A DNA stretch of 64,000 nt from an uncultured Prochlorococcus sp. (GCA_902525075.1 CABZFV010000005.1:1-64000), one strand, 5' to 3'; shown: positions 1 through 7,788, counted from the first letter of the stretch. The notes: a model not told the origin generated them from the letters alone. Numbers and translations are program-made.

Positions 1-326
1 ATTCTATATTTTCCGCCTTTTCTATCTGTCTCAACAAGAGTAAATTGAACAAATTTTACTTTATCAGCACTTGAAAAATCTTTGACTTCTATTTTGATGA
101 TTTCTTCATTTTTACTATCAATTATTCTAGATTTACCTCCACAAAGACGAACAGCAGTTTCTTCAGTTACATAAAATAATTTTTTTTCATCATTAATGGA
201 TGATTTACCTTTCGTAATAGAAATTTCATCTTTTGTAATGGATAATTCTTCTTGGGTAATGGATAATTCATCTTTTGTACTGCAAGAAGTAAGAATAAGA
301 ATAAATACAACCAGTAGCTTTTTCAT
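1..326 (-). CDS. putative lipoprotein with four heptad repeats (partial, C-terminus outside window)
   Basis: The reading frame starts at ATG 324-326 and runs off the left edge, so only about 108 residues are visible. The N-terminus is a short lipoprotein signal with a hydrophobic stretch ending in the lipobox LTSC at residues 12-15. It is followed by four imperfect 7-residue units (KDELSIT, QEELSIT, KDEISIT, KGKSSIN), encoded at 192-275 as 21-nt repeats. The rest is charged, with one Cys. It lies 9 nt downstream of the 50-codon gene at 336-488 and is probably co-transcribed with it. No family recognised; an exported envelope protein is an inference from the lipobox. Confidence 0.7.
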   Translation of the reverse strand, partial: MKKLLVVFILILTSCSTKDELSITQEELSITKDEISITKGKSSINDEKKLFYVTEETAVRLCGGKSRIIDSKNEEIIKIEVKDFSSADKVKFVQFTLVETDRKGGKYR

Positions 327-335
327 ATTTTTTTT

Positions 336-488
336 TTAAATGATAAATTCACTTGTAATTGCTTTTAATTGTTTTTTATTTAGTTGGGTAAGATAGCTAT
401 AAATTTCTTTTCTACATAATCTGTCTTCAACTCTTTTACTTTCAAGAATTGAAAATGTAATGAAGTTAATAAGTTGATTTTTGTTCAT
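336..488 (-). CDS. small hypothetical protein, 50 aa
   Basis: ATG at 486-488, stop TAA at 336-338. The product is basic and soluble (begins MNKNQLINF, ends SEFII) with no membrane helix or Cys pair. A weak purine stretch (AGAGAA) precedes the ATG. It sits 9 nt upstream of the lipoprotein gene on the same strand, so the two look like an operon. Family unknown. Confidence 0.5.
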   Translation of the reverse strand: MNKNQLINFITFSILESKRVEDRLCRKEIYSYLTQLNKKQLKAITSEFII

Positions 489-705
489 GTTTCTCTATTA
501 GGTCTCTATTGTTAACTTCTAATTAAATTCTTATTAAATAAACTTTTGACTATTAGGAAAAATATCTAATTTAGAAATTTAGAAATTTTTTAAACAAATT
601 TATTTTTTACTTAATAACTTCTTAATCCAATAATCTTAACTTTTAAATAAGTCTTCTGTATTTTACGCCTTGAATATTGAAGACAATAATATAAAAAAGT
701 AATAA

Positions 706-960
706 ATGATAAAAAAAAATTCACCCTCTCTAGAAAACTCAAAACAAACAAACCATAAAGAGCAAATCAACCATTGTTATCAAGAAGGTTTTAAAAGAGA
801 TAATAAATTTATTTTGGATGATTCGGAATTTATTGAAAATTACAATAACGCCCTTAAATCACCACAATCAAGAAGATTGTATAAAGATACAGAGAATGAA
901 ATTCATTTGGACTCAATTGAGGCCCAGAATATTTTACCTCTAGATAAAATTTCTATTTAA
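706..960 (+). CDS. hypothetical protein, 84 aa
   Basis: A polar, charged soluble protein (begins MIKKNSPSLE) with no membrane segment and no recognisable motif. There is no convincing Shine-Dalgarno before the ATG, which is common in this window. It stands alone after an AT-rich gap of about 200 nt. Function unknown; it could be a lineage-specific gene. Confidence 0.5.
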   Translation: MIKKNSPSLENSKQTNHKEQINHCYQEGFKRDNKFILDDSEFIENYNNALKSPQSRRLYKDTENEIHLDSIEAQNILPLDKISI

Positions 961-1112
961 AATTTTATTTAAAACTACTTTTAAAGATTTTTTAAATATA
1001 TCTTAAATCCGACCTTCTTTTTTTAATGTTAGCTTACTTCTACGTTCATCCAATTTATTTGGACGCATGAAATGAGAATAGGGAACGGGATTCTCATTAA
1101 CTGCATAAGATC

Positions 1113-1271
1113 ATGAATGAGCTCTCTCAAATAAGAGAAAAAATCACAAGAGCCAAGAGGCTTTATGAAGCCCAAATCTTGGCAACTAAAAATGGAGAAG
1201 TAACTCCATATAGACAATCAGTATTTGAAGAAAGAATCAAGCAAGCACAAAAAGAAATAAAATTGAGTAAC
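1113..1271 (+). CDS. small hypothetical protein, 52 aa
   Basis: ATG 1113-1115 to TAA 1269-1271. The product is highly charged and probably one long amphipathic helix (MNELSQIREK at the start, EIKIE at the end). A 62-residue frame on the opposite strand across the same bases looks like a shadow because its composition is atypical and it has no start context. Family unknown. Confidence 0.5.
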
Positions 1272-1368
1272 TCAAAAGATTAAATTTCTTTTTTGTCTAA
1301 ATCTATTTTGTATCAGCTACATTCTTGAAGAAATCACAATAAGCCATTAATTCTGAATCTCAATCTAT

Positions 1369-2424
1369 CTACTTTAATAGCTCTACCGCTACGACAAGAT
1401 TTCCTAATAATCCGTTCAAAATATTTAGTTGTTCTTTACTACCAAATGCTATTAATACCTGACCTGGCTGAAGTATGAAATTACCTCCAGGATTAGTGAA
1501 CAACTTTTCATTTTCTTTAATAGCTAAAATTTTTGCACCGCTTTTTTTACCTATTCCAAGTTCAGAAAGCGATCTTTTCTCTGCAGTTTCAAAAAGACTG
1601 ATATCATTACTTAATTCAAATTCTTCAATTTCACATTCACTTCCTGCAAGCAGATCAAGAAAGTCAATAGCAATAGGTCTTAAAGCCATTGATGCCATTG
1701 CTCTTCCTGCGGCGATATAAGGGCTTACAACTATACTTGCTCCAGCTAATCTCAATTTACTTGCAGCTTCTTCAGTTCCAGCTCTTGCAATTACTCTTAT
1801 AGAACTTCTTATTCCTTTAGCGCTTAAAACCACATATAAATTTGCAGCATCATTAGGCAAGGTAACAACCAAACTTTTGCATTTTTCTAATCCTGCCAGT
1901 TTTAACGTCTCATCAAGAGTTGCATCAGCACAAAGAACTTCTAAACCATTTTCTTCAGCAATCTTTTTTCTATCTTCATCGCTCTCAACAACAATAATTG
2001 GAATATTTTGCGTTTTTATTTGGTTAGATATTTCCTGACCAACCCTCCCATATCCACACAAAATTACATGATTTTCCATTTTTCTAAGAAGTCTTTTAAA
2101 ACGTAATTCGTTTACTCTTTGAAAATAGCCGGATTCGAATAATCTAACAGCTTTTTGAAAGGTAAATTGAATAAAGATCAATCCGCCAACGATTACTAAA
2201 ACAGTTACGATCCTGCCTTCAGGGCTTAAAGGTTGAACTTCTCCAAAACCAATAGTGGTTATTGTGATTAGAACCATCCATAAGCAATCACTCCATTCCC
2301 ATCCCTCTGTTATTCGATAGCCAATTGCGCCTAAAAAAAACAGAAAGAATAAAGAATAAATAAGACCAAACCAAGGCCTTAAATAGTCTTTAATAAAATA
2401 GAACTCAAATAATCTAAGCTTCAT
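1369..2424 (-). CDS. potassium channel with RCK (TrkA-N/TrkA-C) domains
   Basis: A 351-residue two-helix ion channel of the MthK/VIC type. TM1 is about residues 20-37, the pore loop and selectivity filter TTIGFGE are at 56-62, and TM2 is about 72-91. A cytoplasmic RCK domain follows, with the nucleotide-binding glycine motif GYGRVG near 124-129, and a TrkA-C-like region from about 260. The filter reads GFGE rather than the classical GYGD, a variation known among prokaryotic channels. Likely role is K+ flux across the plasma membrane, gated by a ligand on the RCK domain. Isolated gene; no operon partner. Confidence 0.85.
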   Translation of the reverse strand: MKLRLFEFYFIKDYLRPWFGLIYSLFFLFFLGAIGYRITEGWEWSDCLWMVLITITTIGFGEVQPLSPEGRIVTVLVIVGGLIFIQFTFQKAVRLFESGYFQRVNELRFKRLLRKMENHVILCGYGRVGQEISNQIKTQNIPIIVVESDEDRKKIAEENGLEVLCADATLDETLKLAGLEKCKSLVVTLPNDAANLYVVLSAKGIRSSIRVIARAGTEEAASKLRLAGASIVVSPYIAAGRAMASMALRPIAIDFLDLLAGSECEIEEFELSNDISLFETAEKRSLSELGIGKKSGAKILAIKENEKLFTNPGGNFILQPGQVLIAFGSKEQLNILNGLLGNLVVAVELLK

Positions 2425-2607
2425 ATCCCTTATTATCGTTAACTATTCAATAATTTCAAAAAAATTTTCTATTATGTTCCTAAAACTATTTATTTGTTTA
2501 AGTGAAATACATATTAAGCAGGATAATAATTTTTATTTTCGTAGCTGTATGCATTAAACAAATGATTACTGTTTCAGGTCTTATTAAATGCTTTATTAAA
2601 AATTAAT

Positions 2608-2739
2608 TCAAGGTTTTACTTGTACCGATTCAATAAGAAAATCAGAAGCTGCTTTTAGCCAATCAGCAACCGTAAGACGAAGGTCAGGTTGAGAATATAC
2701 AAGTGCGACAATAATTCCAACCAAGATTATCTTTACCAT
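2608..2739 (-). CDS. small single-span membrane protein, 43 aa
   Basis: ATG 2737-2739 to TGA 2608-2610. The N-terminus is hydrophobic (IILVGIIVALVY) and could be a membrane anchor or uncleaved signal. It is followed by an amphipathic tail containing DWLKAASDFL. No Shine-Dalgarno is visible. Codon use matches the surroundings. Family unknown. Confidence 0.5.
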   Translation of the reverse strand: MVKIILVGIIVALVYSQPDLRLTVADWLKAASDFLIESVQVKP

Positions 2740-2815
2740 GGCATTTCAAATATTCTTATGAATTAAAGCATACCTATTAAGTAAAAAGAACCTAAATTTA
2801 TAAAAAATAGATTAA

Positions 2816-3169
2816 TTAAAATTTTTCTAATTGATTAAACAAGTATTCCACTCTTCTTAGATTAACGCCTAAATCTGATTGCCCTAATCTTGCTGCAGAT
2901 CTTATCTGAATAATTCCTTTTGATCTATCTACATAACTTCTTACATCAAGCTTTAAAATTTCAAGATCGTCAGGAAATCTAAAAATCAAGCTTCTGCAAA
3001 CACCTCTCCAATAATTCCTTCCACTTTCAATAACTTCTGTCCGAGGTAAGCCTTCTGCCAGAGAAACAAGTTGAATAAACTTTTGATCAACATTTATTAG
3101 TTTCTTTTCTATTAAGACACTGTTCAATGGATTGGTTATTGGAGCAAGACCTTGAATGGAGGAAACCAT
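2816..3169 (-). CDS. DUF1499 family protein
   Basis: The C-terminal half carries the DUF1499 pattern: CRSLIFRFPDD, then IQIRSAARLGQSDLGVN, then RVEYLF. The family is widespread in bacteria and plastids and has no assigned reaction. The open frame extends to a TTG at 3247, but the extra 26 residues are unlike the family and the ATG at 3167-3169 (MVSSIQGLAP) gives a normal length of 117 residues, so that start is preferred. Convergent and divergent neighbours are small hypotheticals. Confidence 0.7.
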   Translation of the reverse strand: MVSSIQGLAPITNPLNSVLIEKKLINVDQKFIQLVSLAEGLPRTEVIESGRNYWRGVCRSLIFRFPDDLEILKLDVRSYVDRSKGIIQIRSAARLGQSDLGVNLRRVEYLFNQLEKF

Positions 3170-3290
3170 ATTTTTTAAGAACGATGTAAATGTTCTAACC
3201 GATTTCACATACAAAGTGAGAGAAAAAAATAAAGAATTTTCCCACAAATTTGATCTCTTTATAAAGATTCCTTATTTTGTGATCAAAATT

Positions 3291-3428
3291 CTAAAATTTG
3301 AGATTTTTTATTGTTTTTTTGGATAGAGATGGTTGCCTGCTTTGTTTAATATTTAGTTTCCTAACCCATAAAAAAACTCCCACTAACAAAAAAATTTCAA
3401 CAATAATTCCAACCTTTATTAGATTCAT
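3291..3428 (-). CDS. small membrane protein, 45 aa
   Basis: ATG 3426-3428 to TAG 3291-3293. A strong Shine-Dalgarno (AGAGGAT) lies about 6 nt upstream, which favours this strand over the overlapping 66-residue frame on the plus strand. One membrane helix (VGIIVEIFLLVGVFLWV) is followed by a basic tail. Family unknown. Confidence 0.6.
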   Translation of the reverse strand: MNLIKVGIIVEIFLLVGVFLWVRKLNIKQSRQPSLSKKTIKNLKF

Positions 3429-3577
3429 TTTTTATCCTCTTTTTTCTTGTTGGTGCCCTCAATGTATGGCACAAGGATATTTAATAACCATTTTTTAAAT
3501 GAACTTAACGGTTTCATAATCTATTTACTTGCCTTTTCTCCACATACTCCTCCCTTTAATGAGATCCTCTACATTGG

Positions 3578-3907
3578 TCAAGCTGCTATTAATTCTTTAA
3601 GTGCCTTTCTATTAGGAGTATAGAAAACACATGACAATGCACTTATTACATAAAGTATAAACCATAACTTACTTTCTGAATAAGCTAAAAACAAAGAGAA
3701 AAGAAAACTTCCAATAAAGAAAAAGAAAAATGTCCTATTTAATATTTCTAATGGAGTTCTTTTGAGTCTGTAGAATTTAATCTTTTTAATATCTTCTTCA
3801 GTATCTTTCTGAAATTTACTTTCGTACGAATTAATTATTTCTTCTTCTAGAACTTTTTCATACTCTAAACTATCGATTGGATCGCTTTGACCCTTTTTAT
3901 TTATCAT
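3578..3907 (-). CDS. hypothetical membrane protein, 109 aa
   Basis: The N-terminal 50 residues are acidic and basic (EKVLEEEIINSYESKF). Two closely spaced hydrophobic segments follow at about 59-75 and 81-97, then a short basic tail. This resembles a helical hairpin anchored in the membrane with a cytosolic head. No recognised family. Confidence 0.6.
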   Translation of the reverse strand: MINKKGQSDPIDSLEYEKVLEEEIINSYESKFQKDTEEDIKKIKFYRLKRTPLEILNRTFFFFFIGSFLFSLFLAYSESKLWFILYVISALSCVFYTPNRKALKELIAA

Positions 3908-4190
3908 TGGTATCTATACAGTACAAATATGGTAACTAATTTAAGGTATTTTAAAAAGTATCAAATTTTATCTGTTAACTGGAGCTATACGAACAGATCA
4001 TGGTTTTGAAAATACTTCAAGATTGTCTTATTTATAAAAGATAAATTAGTCAAAATATTCTTTTTAATTTTCCAAAATCTTTCGGTCATTTAAAACAATC
4101 ACTTCTATAAACTTCATAGCATTAATTAAATTGGGAGGCAATATCTAAATCTAGAGTTAAAATAGTTTAGAGATTTTAATAATAATCTAT

Positions 4191-4502
4191 ATGCAAAGGT
4201 ATTTGATTTCCTACGAATTTACTGATGGCGAGGATCAAGAAGAAGGGGCAGAAATGCTAATTAATTGGTATGAATCAGGTGGTCCCCAAAACAGACCTGA
4301 AAACTATGAGGTTCATTCTTGGATTTTTATGGTTCAAAATGGTATTGGACATTCTGTAGTGAGTGCAGATTCTCTTGAGACAATTTGGAAGCAATGGCAT
4401 CCCTGGAGAAGGTTAATGGATATAAGTATTCAGCCTTGTATGGATCTTGATGAGACAGTCGGATTATTCAAAAAACAAAAAATGAATACACGGATAGTCT
4501 AA
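4191..4502 (+). CDS. hypothetical protein, 103 aa (possibly DUF3303-like)
   Basis: A soluble protein with a ferredoxin-like alternation of beta and alpha segments (MQRYLISYEF at the start, WIFMVQNGIGHSVV in the middle). The order YLISYEF, then W, then a late ISIQPCMDL strand resembles DUF3303-type proteins, but this is a weak visual match. It stands alone with a 280-nt gap upstream. Confidence 0.55.
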   Translation: MQRYLISYEFTDGEDQEEGAEMLINWYESGGPQNRPENYEVHSWIFMVQNGIGHSVVSADSLETIWKQWHPWRRLMDISIQPCMDLDETVGLFKKQKMNTRIV

Positions 4503-4595
4503 AAGTATTTGACATCCAAATATAAATTTCTTTTTAGTAGCACCTAATACTACATACATATTTCACTGCGTTAAAAAGGATAAGATTAATTTTCC

Positions 4596-4790
4596 ATGAT
4601 GAATGATTCTTATCACATTTACTTCAAAGGACAAATTCTTTTCAAGAATTTAAGTAAAGAAGAATTTGAATTTGTTTGGGGAAAACTTTATACATCTTAT
4701 ATAAATGCCCTAAATAAAGAGCTAACCTACGAATTAGTTAGCGAAAGCAATATTATGGAGCCGGCCTTTAACCTTGAGCCATCTTACTAA
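4596..4790 (+). CDS. hypothetical protein, 64 aa
   Basis: A short acidic soluble protein (YHIYFKGQILFKNLSKEEFEFVWGKL) of the type often found in picocyanobacterial islands. Two adjacent ATG codons are possible starts; the second (4599) is equally plausible. No motif recognised. Confidence 0.5.
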   Translation: MMNDSYHIYFKGQILFKNLSKEEFEFVWGKLYTSYINALNKELTYELVSESNIMEPAFNLEPSY

Positions 4791-4809
4791 ATCAAGGACT
4801 AAATCCTAG

Positions 4810-5052
4810 TTATGAATAAAACAAGAAAAGCTGTCCCTCCTTTATTTTGAGGTACTCTTTCTCTTCTTTTGTTATATCTAAAGCTATTTTATTTGCCTCA
4901 ATTTCGACATTCGAACTATAAGTTTCAAAGTTTTCCTCTCTTTTGAATAGGGCAACAATGCCAATATCTGTTATGAACCAAATAAAATGATTAGTTTCTC
5001 CAATTGGCTCTTCTTTTAAAGAATCAATAATCAAATCACAAGTTGAATCCAT
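4810..5052 (-). CDS. hypothetical protein, 80 aa
   Basis: Soluble, acidic and mixed alpha/beta by eye (FIWFITDIGIVALFKREENF), with one Cys near the N-terminus. It follows the 5074-5310 gene on the same strand after 21 nt, so the pair may be co-transcribed. Unknown family. Confidence 0.5.
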   Translation of the reverse strand: MDSTCDLIIDSLKEEPIGETNHFIWFITDIGIVALFKREENFETYSSNVEIEANKIALDITKEEKEYLKIKEGQLFLFYS

Positions 5053-5073
5053 TTAATTAATCTGAGAGGGGGG

Positions 5074-5310
5074 TTAATTGCCCCCATTGCAATACCTTAC
5101 GGCCTCAGAATTGGTGCCACCATCTTCAATTATTTCTGCAACACACTTATTAAAAAGTTTAGAATCCTTTTTTACTGAACAGAATCCAAAAGCGATTGCA
5201 GCTAAAGCTATTGCCGATACGAAACTAGAACCGAGTTGTATAAAACCATAGGCAAACATAATGTTTTTCTTTCCAGAACATTTTTTTGAATCCTTTTTTT
5301 CATCTGTCAT
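5074..5310 (-). CDS. small membrane protein with four cysteines, 78 aa
   Basis: Lysine-rich N-terminus with one Cys, then a long hydrophobic stretch (about 18-45, GFIQLGSSFVSAIALAAIAFGF). A hydrophilic C-terminus follows with Cys residues in FCSVKK, FNKCVAEI and RYCNGGN. The paired Cys after the membrane segment could form a disulfide if that part is outside the cytoplasm. Possible operon with the 80-residue gene downstream. Function unknown. Confidence 0.5.
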   Translation of the reverse strand: MTDEKKDSKKCSGKKNIMFAYGFIQLGSSFVSAIALAAIAFGFCSVKKDSKLFNKCVAEIIEDGGTNSEAVRYCNGGN

Positions 5311-5843
5311 TTTAAATATTTAACTCATACAAACCTATTTGATTAATCTTGCGTTTGGGAATTGTTGCCATAGAGAAAACCGAATTAAAAAATTTTTAAT
5401 CAACTATGACAAAAATTAAAAATTTCAAGTTTAGATTGATTTTTCTTCACTTTAATTTTCAATTTGATACATCATGAAGAAAAAACTTTTTGAATTTTTT
5501 ATCAACATGAGCTTCTGGTATAGAAAATTTATCTTTTTTAAAAAGTAATGATCCCATAGTTATAACAAGAGATTATGTTACTTTTTAAACTATATTTTAT
5601 TTTTTTTGATGAAGTATTAATACTTAAAAATTTTTCCAGAAAAGCTTGTTTTGATAATGCTCCCGAAGAGTTATCCACTTTTTAAGCGTTTTTCAACAGG
5701 GTTTTCCACAATATGTTGATTAAATTTGAATTTCTATGTGCAAAATAAAATATTATCTTCTTTTAAGAAAAAACTATCCACAATTTTTTTTTGGGATCAC
5801 TATGATTTCAAATGTCTTTTAAATAAATTTAAGAACAAATCTT
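5311..5843. other. 533-nt non-coding gap holding a DnaA-box-like cluster
   Basis: No convincing gene. Two tiny overlapping frames exist on the plus strand (5406-5477, 23 codons; 5474-5548, 24 codons, linked by ATGA), but they lack a ribosome binding site and are composed of AT-biased residues. The right half contains the DnaA-box-like 9-mers annotated separately, followed by an AT-only run. Confidence 0.5.
5671..5782. promoter_or_regulatory. cluster of four DnaA-box-like 9-mers
   Basis: Within 112 nt of non-coding DNA lie TTATCCACT (5671-5679), TTTTCCACA (5702-5710), TTTTGCACA on the minus strand (5737-5745) and CTATCCACA (5774-5782). TTTTCCACA is the form reported as the cyanobacterial DnaA box, and TTTTGCACA fits TTWTNCACA; the other two differ at one position. 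A further TTTTTCAACA lies at about 5687-5697. AT-rich DNA follows. No dnaA or dnaN is in the window, so this is not a standard origin context. Confidence 0.4.
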
Positions 5844-5969
5844 ATGAATATAAATGAGACAAAAAAGGTTTTAAACCCCGAAATCAGAAAAGAGTTGGAA
5901 AAATCTAAGCTCAAAGTTCTTACTAATGAAAATGATTTTTTAGTAAAAAACCTCAAAAAGGCTGGATGA
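5844..5969 (+). CDS. small hypothetical protein, 41 aa
   Basis: ATG 5844-5846 to TGA 5967-5969. Lysine- and glutamate-rich, soluble, probably helical (MNINETKKVL at the start, NLKKAG at the end). A 63-residue opposite-strand frame over the same bases looks like a shadow. No recognised family. Confidence 0.4.
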   Translation: MNINETKKVLNPEIRKELEKSKLKVLTNENDFLVKNLKKAG

Positions 5970-6260
5970 TTTATTAGAGCTAAAAAATTTTTCAACAACA
6001 AAATCTTCAAAAATTCCTTTCTAGAACGATATAATCATTTCTTGAATGATTACCCAAAACATTTTTAATTTGTCAAATATAAAATTTCTATTAAATATAC
6101 AAGTTAATACTCCAGATACTAAACATATAAAGCAAATTCTAGTTATATTATTTTAATATCCATAAGAGATCTGATCAGAAATATAAACGGAAAATTCCTA
6201 GTTTTTTAATTATATAAACAATTATTTTCCCTGTATTCTAATCCTTGTTTCTTTCAAAAG

Positions 6261-6512
6261 ATGAATACCCAAGAACTAAAAGTCAGTTATAAAAAGCTTT
6301 TAAATAAAGCTGCTCAAGCTAACGGTCGTAAAGAAACTGTTTCTTACTTAAACCGTGCTGCTAAAATCAAGTCAAAACTTTACTCAACTTCTAAAGTGAA
6401 TTGCTTTAGATGTAATGGAGCAGGTTTTCTAAGAATTTCATTAGATGAAACTAAAACCTGTTTATCTTGTTACGGTAAGGGGTTCTTAATAAAAGAAAAT
6501 CAGCAGGTTTAA
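6261..6512 (+). CDS. small protein with two DnaJ-type zinc knuckles
   Basis: 83 residues. The N-terminal half is a basic helix. The C-terminal half has two CxxCxGxG units: CFRCNGAGF at 48-56 and CLSCYGKGF at 67-75. These match half of the DnaJ zinc-finger region, so the protein probably binds one zinc ion and may hold a partner protein. It has no J domain. Similar stand-alone zinc-knuckle proteins occur in cyanobacteria and plastids (for example BSD2-type chaperones); which partner applies here cannot be told from the sequence. Confidence 0.65.
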   Translation: MNTQELKVSYKKLLNKAAQANGRKETVSYLNRAAKIKSKLYSTSKVNCFRCNGAGFLRISLDETKTCLSCYGKGFLIKENQQV

Positions 6513-6526
6513 AAATTTTATTCTTC

Positions 6527-6682
6527 ATGAAAGATCTCATTCAAGCTCACAAAAAATTAATTAAAACAGTAAAAGAGCAAATGGGATTTTCTGATTATGG
6601 GATGTATTGGTTGGCTTTCCTGGAAGGGGGTCTAACTATATGGCTGCTGGATAGAATATTTTTCCACTGGTTAAAGTTTTAA
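6527..6682 (+). CDS. small membrane protein, 51 aa
   Basis: ATG 6527-6529 to TAA 6680-6682, 14 nt after the zinc-knuckle gene and probably co-transcribed with it. A basic amphipathic N-terminus precedes one membrane span near the C-terminus (WLAFLEGGLTIWLLDRIFF). The phrase FLEGG also occurs in the protein encoded at 12350-12658, which may point to a shared short family. Function unknown. Confidence 0.5.
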   Translation: MKDLIQAHKKLIKTVKEQMGFSDYGMYWLAFLEGGLTIWLLDRIFFHWLKF

Positions 6683-6773
6683 TTTTTATTGAGGTCAAAA
6701 AAATTTCTATAGGTATTAAATAAATTAATTTATCGAAACCATTTGAAAAGTTGTAGGATGGGAAAAAACTAAT

Positions 6774-7001
6774 ATGCAATTACTCGGATTGATTCTTCTT
6801 CTCGCTAGTAGCTGGTATTTATGGAAATTAACATCAAACTTTCTTGATGAACCAACAAAAAAAGAACTGACTAATAGTTTAAATAACCTCAAAAATAAAT
6901 TCTCTGAGGGAAAACAAAATTTCTCTAAAGCGAAAATAAGTGAAGCTTGGGAAAAATACAAAGAAGAAGGGGGTGCCTTATCTAATAAAGAAAAAAGCTA
7001 G
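6774..7001 (+). CDS. small membrane-anchored protein, 75 aa
   Basis: N-terminal membrane helix (LLGLILLLASSWYLWKL), then a long charged, Lys- and Asn-rich tail likely to form a helix. Its TAG stop at 6999-7001 shares a base with the GTG start of the next gene, so translation of the two is probably coupled. It is the first gene of a four-gene run of membrane microproteins ending at 7447. Confidence 0.6.
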   Translation: MQLLGLILLLASSWYLWKLTSNFLDEPTKKELTNSLNNLKNKFSEGKQNFSKAKISEAWEKYKEEGGALSNKEKS

Positions 7002-7255
7002 TGGACTTTTTTATTATTACGAGTCTCACTAAAGATATTTCTAGAATTGATCTAATTGGTATTTTGTTTGGTCATTTAATTTTTGGTGTTGCATTAACCC
7101 AGCTTTTAGATTGGACGTGGTTAAAGAACCTTATGAGTGAAGAAGATAAAACAAGGATGCTTAAAAGTTATACATGGAAAGACTTATTAGTAGATGGAGC
7201 AATTGTTACTGTAGTTCTAGGAATAATCTTTTTAATAATTAGCATTTTTCTATAA
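7001..7255 (+). CDS. small membrane protein with two helices, 84 aa
   Basis: GTG start at 7001-7003 overlapping the previous stop by one base. Two hydrophobic segments (about 18-35 and 66-84) flank a charged loop with DKTRMLKSYTWKDLL. The stop TAA at 7253-7255 abuts the next ATG with no gap. Function unknown; the tight packing indicates a co-expressed set. Confidence 0.6.
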   Translation: MDFFIITSLTKDISRIDLIGILFGHLIFGVALTQLLDWTWLKNLMSEEDKTRMLKSYTWKDLLVDGAIVTVVLGIIFLIISIFL

Positions 7256-7345
7256 ATGAACGTAACTTACATCCTTTTAGTTTTTTTAATGATATCAATT
7301 GTGATTTTCACTCAAATAATCAATTCCTCCGATAAATCAAAATAA
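7256..7345 (+). CDS. single-span membrane microprotein, 29 aa
   Basis: ATG directly after the TAA of the previous gene. Almost the whole protein is one membrane helix (YILLVFLMISIVIF) with a short polar tail ending SSDKSK. Its own TAA is followed immediately by the ATG of the next gene. This tail-to-head arrangement is the main evidence that it is translated. Confidence 0.45.
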   Translation: MNVTYILLVFLMISIVIFTQIINSSDKSK

Positions 7346-7447
7346 ATGAACGAAGTAACTAGCAACTCCTCAACTGGGTGGTACTTAATCGCTTTGGTAA
7401 GCACTTTATCTTTTTTAGCTTTAATTTACTTCGGCCAAAAAAAATAG
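7346..7447 (+). CDS. single-span membrane microprotein, 33 aa
   Basis: ATG 7346-7348 immediately after the preceding stop. A polar N-terminus (MNEVTSNSSTGW) precedes one helix (YLIALVSTLSFLALIYF) and a basic end (GQKK). This is the usual topology of small thylakoid or plasma membrane subunits. It is last in the run and is followed by a hairpin terminator. Confidence 0.45.
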   Translation: MNEVTSNSSTGWYLIALVSTLSFLALIYFGQKK

Positions 7448-7477
7448 CCTAAATTTTGAAAGATTATTTAAATTCAT

Positions 7478-7515
7478 AAAAAAAGCCCTGCAACTTAATG
7501 AGTTGCAGAGCTTTT
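7478..7515. terminator. bidirectional intrinsic terminator
   Basis: Inverted repeat CTGCAAC (7488-7494) and GTTGCAG (7502-7508) with a 7-nt loop, extended by an outer GC pair. On the minus strand it is followed by seven T (7478-7484 read in reverse); on the plus strand by four T. It can end both the membrane microprotein operon and the minus-strand unit starting near 7680. Confidence 0.7.
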
Positions 7516-7533
7516 AATTATTAAGTAACTGAT

Positions 7534-7656
7534 TTATATAAATCTGTTGATTATAAAACCTTTTTTCTTAATCAAAGAAAAAGAGACCGATGAATGTGAT
7601 GAAGATACTGAATTCACGGCCCCTATGATAACCGCATTTTTCGGTAGATACGACAA
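7534..7656 (-). CDS. possible small protein or small RNA with an extreme Shine-Dalgarno
   Basis: On the minus strand AAAGGAGGTGATTC (7658-7671) is followed by TTG (7654-7656). A 40-codon frame (MSYLPKNAVI at the start) runs to a TAA at 7534-7536, and the hairpin terminator lies 19 nt further on. The ribosome binding site complements the 16S 3' end over 13 of 14 bases. The protein has no recognised family, and a non-coding RNA that pairs with ribosomes is an alternative reading. Confidence 0.4.
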   Translation of the reverse strand: MSYLPKNAVIIGAVNSVSSSHSSVSFSLIKKKGFIINRFI

Positions 7657-7788
7657 TGAATCACCTCCTTTGCTAATGTTTTTTTAAAAATAACTAAAAT
7701 AATTAAACTAGGAAAGAAATTCGTTAAAAATTTAAAAGTTTTTTAACAAATTACCGATATAAATCTCTTAAAAATAAAAATATAGATT

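Noticed and set aside
3298..3498. 66-codon plus-strand frame with a Cys-rich end
   Set aside because: It overlaps the minus-strand 45-codon gene at 3291-3428, which has a good Shine-Dalgarno and a clear membrane helix; the plus-strand frame lacks both.
3985..4089. 34-codon minus-strand frame in the 283-nt gap before 4191
   Set aside because: No ribosome binding site, AT-driven composition and no recognisable feature; left as non-coding.
5406..5548. Two tiny plus-strand frames joined by ATGA
   Set aside because: 23 and 24 codons of Phe/Lys-rich sequence without a ribosome binding site; expected by chance in such AT-rich DNA.
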